A stretch of 6,108 nucleotides of DNA from an uncultured Bacilli bacterium. Lineage in GTDB: Bacteria; Bacillota_I; Bacilli_A; RF39; UBA660. Below the pieces are notes generated by a model. That model did not search any database, was not told where the DNA came from, and saw only the letters and a program-made list of their open reading frames with translations. Position numbers and translations under genes: made by a program. The stretch spans positions 1-6,108 of the forward strand of contig CALVPL010000062.1 of NCBI GenBank assembly GCA_944351315.1, written 5' to 3'. Of the stretch, positions 1 through 3,916 are shown one piece after another; positions within the stretch are counted from its first letter, which is position 1; each line of letters opens with the position of its first letter.

Positions 1-3
1 AAA

Positions 4-44
4 GAGAGACTTAATGTCATTTTAAGGTCGGAATGACGTCTCTC
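4..44. repeat. Bulged hairpin at the left edge
   Basis: Two nested inverted repeats are visible. GAGAGAC (4-10) pairs with GTCTCTC (38-44), and GTCATT (16-21) pairs with AATGAC (32-37). A 5-nt bulge lies on one side and the loop is 10 nt. Read on the minus strand, the outer arm is followed by TTT at the very edge of the window, so this could be a minus-strand terminator whose T-tract is cut off. Equally it could belong to a structured RNA or an element end lying outside. The structure is directly visible; the role is not known. Confidence 0.4.
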
Positions 45-71
45 GTTAGTTAGTATATCATTTTTATAGCT

Positions 72-125
72 TAAAAAAAAGACTGTTTTTTGAAAATCAC
101 AATAGACTTCCTTTGTCAACAGTCT
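72..125 (-). terminator. Rho-independent terminator for the 142-567 gene
   Basis: On the minus strand an 8-bp stem, AGACTGTT (125-118) with AACAGTCT (87-80), encloses a 30-nt loop and is followed directly by a run of eight T (80-73). It lies 17 nt beyond the stop codon of the helical-protein gene. A second small palindrome, AGCACTT-TTA-AAGTGCT at 127-143, overlaps that stop codon. It lacks a T-tract and probably adds 3'-end structure. The long loop is unusual, but the stem plus T-tract is convincing. Confidence 0.7.
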
Positions 126-141
126 GAGCACTTTTAAAGTG

Positions 142-567
142 CTATAAATAAATTTTTAACTCTTCATTATTTTGATGTTCCAAATCAATAGTCTTTTTTA
201 TTAAATCAAGAATTTTTTCTTCTTTTCCTTGATAATTATTTAATAATTCTTCTAATTGAATTAAACCTTTATTGGTTCCTTCCATCATCATCTTAGCAAT
301 ATTATGTTCACTTTTATCCATAAGTGTTTTCATTTTTACCATCATATCACTACTGATTTTAGCAAAAGAACTCAATTCTTTATCTTCTACATTATATTTT
401 GAACATAAAGAAACAAGTTTTTCTTTAATCATTTCATATTCTTTTTTTTGATTTAAAATAAGTTTAGCAAGAGATCTAGATTCAATTTTATTTTCTAAAG
501 ATTCAATACCAACAATCCCCATCTCCACATTTTGATACAATTTCAACAAAACTTCTTTTTCCAACAT
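142..567 (-). CDS. Small all-helical protein, ferritin-like bundle type (conserved hypothetical)
   Basis: This is a 141-residue protein with no signal peptide or membrane segment. It is made of long amphipathic helices rich in Met, Glu and Lys, including a 'SEHNIAKMMMEG' stretch (residues about 83-94) and a C-terminal segment with 'DLEHQNNEELK'. This pattern resembles, from memory, a family of about 145-residue gut-Clostridia proteins with 'KNVKMG...SHIAEMMIQG' motifs that look like four-helix ferritin-like bundles. No metal-binding Glu/His set is clear enough to claim catalysis. The ATG at 567 is preferred because GGTG lies 6 nt upstream. A GTG at 579 in the same frame would add four residues but would use up that ribosome-binding site. 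No convincing promoter is visible upstream. A terminator follows the stop. The protein is probably a real single gene; its function is unknown. Confidence 0.75.
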   Translation of the reverse strand: MLEKEVLLKLYQNVEMGIVGIESLENKIESRSLAKLILNQKKEYEMIKEKLVSLCSKYNVEDKELSSFAKISSDMMVKMKTLMDKSEHNIAKMMMEGTNKGLIQLEELLNNYQGKEEKILDLIKKTIDLEHQNNEELKIYL

Positions 568-605
568 TTTTATCACCACATATAGTATGAGATAAAAGAA
601 AAGTT

Positions 606-1270
606 TTATGCATCAAATTGAATTTGGTAAGGATTAGAAGCCGTGCCATCTCCAGTATTTATAAATTTATGACAGGTCGAATACCGCGTGAAATATTCAC
701 ACTAGAAGAAGGTCCCAAATTGCCGTCAGAATGCACAGTATTAACAATTGCAACATCTTCAAAGTGGCGAGGCGACATTGGATAATAAATGTTTCCTGTA
801 TACAAATAATATTTAGAATTATTAGTATTAGATCCACCTGCTAAATAGGCTTCATCAGTTGTAAATAATGCAATTGGATAGGTTAAATCACCATTTCCCA
901 TAGATTCATCATTTACTGTGAATCGATCATTTTGCTGTACACAATTTAATGTTACTCCTTTACTAATCAGAAAAGCATACCAACGATATGCAGTTTGCTC
1001 CGTTCCATATCCTAAATTTGTATATTCACTAGGTATTGTATAATAGAAACTTCGGTCATTACAAAATAAAGTGTCGGATATATATTGCTCGTATTCTGTA
1101 TCTTTGATATGACTTTCATACCACTCATCTATATATTCTTTTATGGTACTATCATTTGTATTTGTTTGGGCTTTTTCTTTAGAAGTAGTCCCATATGCTA
1201 TAATACTATAACTAACATAAGAAGCACATTTATTGCATGTCTTTATCCCCATACTTCGGACATCCCACAT
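606..1270 (-). pseudogene. Decayed C-terminal fragment of a DUF6273-type protein, frameshifted near its end
   Basis: The reading frame from about 1210 to 659 carries the signature of the DUF6273 family: 'TNTNDSTIKEYIDEWY', 'YISDTLFCNDRS', 'FTVNDESMGNGDLTYPIALFTTDEA', 'AGG...YYLYTG...MSPRHF', and finally 'RGIRPVINL' before a stop at 661-659. Family members are usually large cell-surface or pilin-like proteins with hundreds of residues before this domain, and those are missing here. The typical family tail, 'NTGDGTASNPYQIQFDA', appears right after the stop in a different frame (659-606). One added base would join it to 'VINL'. The ATG at 1270 lies in sequence that does not look like the family and overlaps the transposase-like fragment, so it is probably not a native start. 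The 203-residue frame may still be translated, but it reads as a relic. The family assignment is from memory of the motif order. Confidence 0.72.
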
Positions 1271-1424
1271 TACTTTTCCTTGCCTTTTCTACATATCCTA
1301 TCTTTTTTAAATTTATGCAATCGATTATTTTATCTACTATTCTCATTTCATCTTCGGATGCGATCTCGCTTTCTAAACTTATCATATAATATTCATTTCG
1401 TAATTGTTTCACTTTTTCTTTCAT
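1230..1424 (-). pseudogene. Probable 5' remnant of an insertion-sequence transposase
   Basis: This is a 64-residue frame, mostly helical and charged, ending in 'SNVGCPKYGDKDMQ'. The position and form of 'GCPKYGDKD' recall the first half of the zinc ribbon (CPxCG...CxxC) that follows a helical N-terminus in IS1595-like transposases. In another frame just downstream, 'TCNKC' could be a remnant of the second half. The start at 1424 has AAGGAT about 10 nt upstream. The rest of a transposase is absent: the sequence runs straight into the DUF6273 relic, overlapping it by 41 bp. The upstream hairpin and extended -10 fit an IS 5' end. The identification rests on a weak motif. A small unrelated hypothetical gene is the alternative. 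Confidence 0.4.
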
Positions 1425-1429
1425 TTAAA

Positions 1430-1479
1430 AACACATCCTTCGTTTGATACTCTAATTATATCAAACTTTTAGATGTGTT
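1430..1479 (-). promoter_or_regulatory. Long hairpin over the start region of the transposase-like frame, with an internal extended -10
   Basis: On the minus strand AACACATC (1479-1472) pairs with GATGTGTT (1437-1430), and GTTTGATA (1466-1459) pairs with TATCAAAC (1449-1442). They are separated by a small internal loop and capped by a 9-nt loop. The 3' arm contains the Shine-Dalgarno region of the frame starting at 1424. An extended -10 (TGATATAAT, TATAAT at 1460-1455) lies inside the first half and loop, so a transcript starting near 1448 would lack the 5' arms. Read-through RNA from the RNase J-like gene would fold and hide the start. A short T run after the stem means it could also terminate that upstream transcript. 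Confidence 0.55.
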
Positions 1480-1568
1480 CTATTCTTTTTTCTGTTTTAT
1501 CAAGAATTTTCGGTCAGTCTCCCCCCCAGAGCAATTTATAATTGAAGGTATTTACATTTTTTGACAAC

Positions 1569-3203
1569 TTAAACCTCTTGAACTACTGCAATAATCATTG
1601 GCTTACATTCAGTTTGTTCATATAAATAATTACTTAATTCTGAACGTAAATCAGTTTTAATTTTATTATAATCAACATACCCATTATTGATATTTCTAGT
1701 AATAACTTCTTCACTTATTTCTTTCATTTTATGAATCATATCTTTAGCTTCTTTAACATAAATAAATCCTTTAGTAGTAATTTCAGGTCCAACTAATAAA
1801 ACTTTATCTTTTTTACTTAAAGTAGCACTTACTAAAACAATTCCATTATCACTTAACATTTCTCGATCTTTTATAACAAGTTCTCCAACATCATCACTAC
1901 TTTTTCCATCAATTAAAGTATCTTTTACTTTAATATGTTCGAATTTATCTGTCGCGACTCCATCAATAATTTCTACAATATCCCCATTTTGTTTTAAGAA
2001 AATATTTTCCGGTTTAATACCAAGAGCATTCGCTAAATTGGCATTATTGACCATATAACGATATTCTCCTTTAACTGGCATATAGTATTTTGGATTCATA
2101 AGTTTAATCATCAACATAATATCTTCACTAGAAGCATGATGTAAAATATTCTTTTCTTTTGGTAAAGAAACAATTTTACATCCAGCCATAGCTAAATCAT
2201 TTTCTAATTTAACAATTGTTTTTTCATTCGCATCATATCTAGGTTCAGCAAAAACAACTGCATCTCCTTTTCTTAAAGTAATAAATTTATCATAACCACT
2301 GACAATTTTATTAATAGAAGCATAAGCATTAGCCTTGTCATCACAAATAAGTAAAATTGCATTAGACTCTTCAATATTTGTAAGATCTCCCACTAACTGA
2401 GGATCATAATCTAAATACTTATTTTCAGTCGCGAAGCGAATAAAATTCTGAAGTTTCTTTCCCATAATAACAATCTTACGATGCGAATTTTTAGCTGCTT
2501 CAAAAATATCGCGAATGGTATATAAATGGGTTGGTAAAACACTAAACAAAATACGTTGATCATATTTGCTTATAATATCACTAAAAAAAGAAGACAAGCG
2601 ATGACTTGGTGAAGTATGTCCAACATGTTCTGAAAAAACCGATTCACATAATAAACATAATACGCCTTTTTTTCCAACATAAGCAATTTTTCCAAGATCC
2701 ATATCATAAGATCCTCGCATTAAAGGATCAATAATAAAATCTCCTGTATAACAAATAGCTCCATGTGAAGTACTAATAGAATACATCACAGCATCTGGAA
2801 CACTATGACTTACAGGTAACGGAAAAATAGTAGTAGTTCCAAATTTTAAAGCTTTATTAGGTTTAATTTCAATAATGTTTTCTTCTTTTACCCCAAGATC
2901 CATTAAAACAAATTTCGTATAATGAGTGGCATAAAATTTAATTCCCGGAATAATTCGTGATAAATCCGCGGCTGCTCCCATATTTTCATAATGTCCATGA
3001 GTAATAAAAACACCTTTAATCTTTTGTTTATTTTTGATCAAATACTCATAATCCGGAATAATATAATCAATTCCATACATATTATTATCCGCATATTTAA
3101 GTCCACAATCAAAAACAAAAATATCATCATTTATTTCAATAATATAGGTGTTTTTCCCCATTTCATCTAATCCACCCAAGCTAAAAATTCTTATTTTTTC
3201 CAT
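1569..3203 (-). CDS. rnjB: RNase J-family protein with degenerate active site (RNase J2-like)
   Basis: This is a full-length 544-residue metallo-beta-lactamase/beta-CASP protein. Its ends match the family: 'SLGGLDEMGKNTY' near residue 8 and a C-terminal 'KPMIIAVVQEV'. RNase J enzymes are 5'-3' exo- and endonucleases central to mRNA turnover and rRNA maturation in Bacillota. Several metal and catalytic motifs are altered here. The HxHxDH motif is HGHYEN (residues 69-74), so the Asp and last His are lost. The SGHG/SGHA motif is LHHA (354-357). The usual 'P(I/V)HGEYR' is PVKGEYR (376-382), and 'TGSQGEP' is missing. HSxPD (133-137) and TGDF (153-156) are kept. Such losses are typical of RNase J2, the weakly active or structural partner of RNase J1, so a J2-like role is inferred. 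Start: AGAAGGAGA lies 9 nt upstream of the ATG. A strong promoter sits 95 nt upstream. The gene appears monocistronic. Confidence 0.88.
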   Translation of the reverse strand: MEKIRIFSLGGLDEMGKNTYIIEINDDIFVFDCGLKYADNNMYGIDYIIPDYEYLIKNKQKIKGVFITHGHYENMGAAADLSRIIPGIKFYATHYTKFVLMDLGVKEENIIEIKPNKALKFGTTTIFPLPVSHSVPDAVMYSISTSHGAICYTGDFIIDPLMRGSYDMDLGKIAYVGKKGVLCLLCESVFSEHVGHTSPSHRLSSFFSDIISKYDQRILFSVLPTHLYTIRDIFEAAKNSHRKIVIMGKKLQNFIRFATENKYLDYDPQLVGDLTNIEESNAILLICDDKANAYASINKIVSGYDKFITLRKGDAVVFAEPRYDANEKTIVKLENDLAMAGCKIVSLPKEKNILHHASSEDIMLMIKLMNPKYYMPVKGEYRYMVNNANLANALGIKPENIFLKQNGDIVEIIDGVATDKFEHIKVKDTLIDGKSSDDVGELVIKDREMLSDNGIVLVSATLSKKDKVLLVGPEITTKGFIYVKEAKDMIHKMKEISEEVITRNINNGYVDYNKIKTDLRSELSNYLYEQTECKPMIIAVVQEV

Positions 3204-3243
3204 AAAATAATTCTCCTTCTATTTCTTTTCTTTTTCTAAAAAT

Positions 3244-3268
3244 GTTCTTTTACCAAAAAATAAAGAAC
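3244..3268 (-). repeat. Inverted repeat in the RNase J-like gene leader
   Basis: GTTCTTT (3244-3250) and AAAGAAC (3262-3268) form a 7-bp stem with an 11-nt loop. In the minus-strand leader the stem is followed by ATTTTT, like a weak attenuator. The stem is A/T-rich, so a regulatory role in the roughly 88-nt leader is only a suggestion. Confidence 0.3.
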
Positions 3269-3297
3269 TTCTTAAAAAGTTTTTTTAACGTGAAAAC

Positions 3298-3326
3298 ATT
3301 ATAGCAAAAAAATCCGGAAAAAGCAA
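3298..3326 (-). promoter_or_regulatory. Promoter of the RNase J-like gene
   Basis: On the minus strand TTGCTT (3326-3321), a 17-bp spacer and TATAAT (3303-3298) form a sigma-A-type promoter. The -10 is extended (TGCTATAAT). The predicted start near 3291 gives a leader of about 88 nt. The -35 overlaps the end of the left copy of the 23-bp direct repeat. Confidence 0.8.
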
Positions 3327-3347
3327 GATATACAAAAAAGCGAAAGC
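3325..3347. repeat. Left copy of 23-bp direct repeat flanking the toxin-antitoxin region
   Basis: This 23-bp stretch (starting AAGATATAC, ending GCGAAAGC) is identical to 3880-3902. After one mismatch, AATT also matches. The right copy is the functional 3' half and T-tract of the terminator of the deacetylase-like gene. The left copy lacks the matching 5' arm and so cannot form that hairpin. It therefore looks like a duplicated piece. The repeat contains GCGAAAGC, a sequence known to form an unusually stable DNA mini-hairpin. Confidence 0.85.
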
Positions 3348-3437
3348 GAATTACATAAAAAATAATCTATAAAAAATGATACAATATATTTTTTTATTCA
3401 TAAAATCATGTATTCTTATAATTTAGAATGTGTGATA

Positions 3438-3478
3438 TATATAAATCTCCGTATTTTCGTCATGGAGTAATTTATATA
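3438..3478. repeat. Strong palindrome with 13-nt loop
   Basis: TATATAAAT-CTCC (3438-3450) pairs with GGAG (3464-3467) and ATTTATATA (3470-3478). This gives 9 + 4 bp with a 2-nt bulge and the loop at 3451-3463. Neither strand has a T-tract after it, so it is not an obvious terminator. It may be a protein-binding site, a recombination or replication structure, or part of an unrecognised RNA. Confidence 0.5.
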
Positions 3479-3495
3479 ATTGTCTACTGATAAAG

Positions 3496-3518
3496 AAAAA
3501 AATCCGTTAAAAAACGGA
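3496..3518 (-). terminator. Minus-strand terminator between antisense RNA and RNase J-like gene
   Basis: On the minus strand TCCGTT (3518-3513), a TTTT loop and AACGGA (3508-3503) form a 6-bp stem followed by seven T (3502-3496). It would act as a second barrier stopping antisense transcription before the RNase J-like promoter, or it may end a short RNA from a weak minus-strand -10 at 3567-3572. The stem is short, so efficiency is uncertain. Confidence 0.55.
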
Positions 3519-3547
3519 ATTTAGTCTAAAAATTTACGTCTGTTCGC

Positions 3548-3576
3548 TTGTTTTAAAATTTTACATATTATATAAT
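3548..3576 (+). promoter_or_regulatory. Promoter of the small toxin-like mRNA
   Basis: TTGTTT (3548-3553), a 17-bp spacer and a perfect TATAAT (3571-3576) form a sigma-A promoter. The predicted start is A3583, giving a 59-nt leader before the ATG at 3642. No other plus-strand gene lies downstream before the terminator at 3775-3816, so this promoter appears dedicated to the 30-residue peptide. Confidence 0.8.
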
Positions 3577-3582
3577 TTTAAC

Positions 3583-3595
3583 AGGAACATTTGAT
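3583..3595 (+). promoter_or_regulatory. 5' arm of a predicted long-range 5'-3' pairing in the toxin mRNA
   Basis: The first 13 nt of the predicted mRNA, AGGAACATTTGAT, can pair with ATCGAATGTTCCT at 3797-3809 near its 3' end: 12 Watson-Crick pairs and one G-U. Several type I toxin mRNAs (hok, AapA1) use such 5'-3' pairing to hold the full-length RNA inactive. A nearby GAGTGTC (3598-3604) can also pair with GACACTC at 3734-3740. The complementarity is directly visible; its use is inferred. Confidence 0.65.
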
Positions 3596-3606
3596 GTGAG
3601 TGTCGT

Positions 3607-3632
3607 CCTCCAATCTTGAGAAAGAAAGGAGG
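3607..3632 (+). promoter_or_regulatory. Shine-Dalgarno-sequestering hairpin of the toxin mRNA
   Basis: CCTCC (3607-3611) pairs with GGAGG (3628-3632). A symmetric AA/AA internal loop follows, then TCTT (3614-3617) pairs with AAGA (3622-3625), capped by a GAGA (GNRA) tetraloop. The hairpin buries the core of the ribosome-binding site (AAAGGAGGT, 3625-3633), which sits 8 nt before the ATG. Such occlusion is a hallmark of type I toxin mRNAs, where translation must be delayed. The same CCTCC can also pair with GAGG at 3776-3779. Confidence 0.7.
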
Positions 3633-3641
3633 TAGATAAAA

Positions 3642-3734
3642 ATGAAAACTAAGACTTTTATAATAAAAGTTCTAAAGCTCATTGCTATCATTTTGTTACT
3701 TTCTACCTTACTGGTGTTAGCAATAAAAAAATAG
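3642..3734 (+). CDS. 30-residue hydrophobic peptide, candidate type I toxin
   Basis: The peptide starts MKTKTFIIKVLK, continues as an unbroken Ile/Leu/Val/Ala-rich stretch, and ends LVLAIKK. Residues about 7-28 would form a single membrane helix with positive ends. Length and composition match membrane-acting type I toxins such as those of the Fst, TxpA/BsrG, Ibs and TisB types, but I recognise no specific family. The ribosome-binding site (AAAGGAGGT, 8-nt spacing) is close to ideal yet sequestered by a hairpin. The gene has its own promoter (3548-3576), its own terminator (3775-3816) and a convergent antisense RNA. The stop codon is at the base of a hairpin at 3734-3760. A leader peptide is unlikely because no gene follows on this strand before the terminator. 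A signalling peptide or a small membrane regulator are alternatives. Toxicity is inferred, not shown. Confidence 0.82.
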   Translation: MKTKTFIIKVLKLIAIILLLSTLLVLAIKK

Positions 3735-3760
3735 ACACTCTTCAGCATTGACAGAGTGTC
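3723..3760 (-). terminator. Terminator of the antisense RNA, overlapping the toxin stop codon
   Basis: A perfect 8-bp stem, GACACTCT (3760-3753 on the minus strand) with AGAGTGTC (3741-3734), has an 11-nt loop and is followed by TATTTTTTTA (3733-3724). On the plus strand the same hairpin lies right after the toxin stop but has no T-tract, so the orientation of termination is minus. Confidence 0.75.
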
Positions 3761-3843
3761 AAGTCCATTAAATTAGAGGCGACATTCACTTGCAAAATCG
3801 AATGTTCCTCTTTTTTATTTTATGTAAGTTCTCTTGCTTACAT
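3724..3843 (-). ncRNA. Convergent antisense RNA, candidate type I antitoxin
   Basis: The predicted RNA is about 120 nt, starting near 3843-3841 from the promoter at 3848-3876 and ending in the T-tract at 3733-3723. It would contain three hairpins: a 5' stem (ATGTAAG/CTTACAT, 3843-3822), a middle stem complementary to the toxin terminator (3811-3775), and a terminal stem (3760-3734). It overlaps the predicted toxin mRNA by roughly 97 nt, covering the last codons and 3' UTR, as RatA and SR4 do for TxpA and BsrG in Bacillus subtilis. It contains AGGAACATTCGAT (3809-3797), almost identical to the 5' end of the toxin mRNA. RNA ends are predicted, and the function as antitoxin is inferred from arrangement. 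Confidence 0.75.
3775..3816 (+). terminator. Rho-independent terminator of the toxin mRNA
   Basis: AGAGG-C-GACATTC (3775-3787) pairs with GAATGTT-CCTCT (3800-3811): 12 bp including one G-U, with a single bulged C. The loop is 12 nt and TTTTTT then ATTTTAT follow. It ends the plus-strand transcript near 3816-3820. Its 3' arm is also the partner of the mRNA 5' end, so the RNA can refold. Confidence 0.82.
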
Positions 3844-3847
3844 ACTA

Positions 3848-3876
3848 ATAATAACATAAATTGTTTATATTGTCAA
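3848..3876 (-). promoter_or_regulatory. Promoter of the antisense RNA
   Basis: On the minus strand a perfect TTGACA (3876-3871), a 17-bp spacer and TATTAT (3853-3848) are preceded by TG at the extended -10 position (TGTTATTAT). By eye this is the strongest promoter in the window, as expected for an antitoxin RNA that must exceed its target. It lies between the toxin terminator and the right direct repeat. Confidence 0.85.
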
Positions 3877-3879
3877 AAA

Positions 3880-3902
3880 AAGATATACAAAAAAGCGAAA
3901 GC
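3880..3902. repeat. Right copy of 23-bp direct repeat, part of the deacetylase-like gene terminator
   Basis: This is identical to 3325-3347. On the minus strand it supplies the 3' arm (GCTTTCGCT) and T-tract of the terminator after the deacetylase-like gene. This copy is in its natural context, so it is probably the original and the left copy the derivative. Confidence 0.85.
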
Positions 3903-3916
3903 TAATTGCTTTCACT
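3889..3916 (-). terminator. Terminator of the ssb/deacetylase-like operon
   Basis: On the minus strand AGTGAAAGC (3916-3908), loop AATTA and GCTTTCGCT (3902-3894) form a 9-bp stem with one G-U, followed by six T (3894-3889). The stop codon TAG of the deacetylase-like gene lies in the loop and first base of the 3' arm, so the terminator overlaps the coding end. Confidence 0.85.

Larger units (their letters stand above)
3348..3547. other. Non-coding spacer between left repeat and toxin promoter
   Basis: No gene is supported here. A 20-codon frame at 3428-3490 has no ribosome-binding site. The notable content is a strong imperfect palindrome at 3438-3478 and a minus-strand terminator-like hairpin at 3496-3518, each listed separately. 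Weak TATAAT-like -10 elements occur (for example 3417-3422) without a matching -35, so transcription from here is not claimed. Confidence 0.6.

Noticed and set aside
568..579. GTG start adding four residues to the helical protein
   Set aside because: The GTG lies within the GGTG sequence that serves as ribosome-binding site for the ATG at 567.
1085..1447. 120-residue plus-strand frame
   Set aside because: It runs antisense to the DUF6273 and transposase-like fragments, has no ribosome-binding site, and its Phe/Leu/Ser-rich content is typical of a reversed A/T-rich gene.
1521..1527. Run of seven C as an element boundary
   Set aside because: It is unusual in such A/T-rich DNA, but no matching inverted end was found elsewhere in the window, so an IS terminus cannot be claimed.
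3428..3490. 20-codon plus-strand frame across the palindrome
   Set aside because: There is no ribosome-binding site or convincing promoter, and the sequence is explained by the palindrome.
3567..3595. Minus-strand promoter opposite the toxin promoter
   Set aside because: A TATAAT is present because that stretch is nearly palindromic, but no acceptable -35 lies at 16-18 bp.
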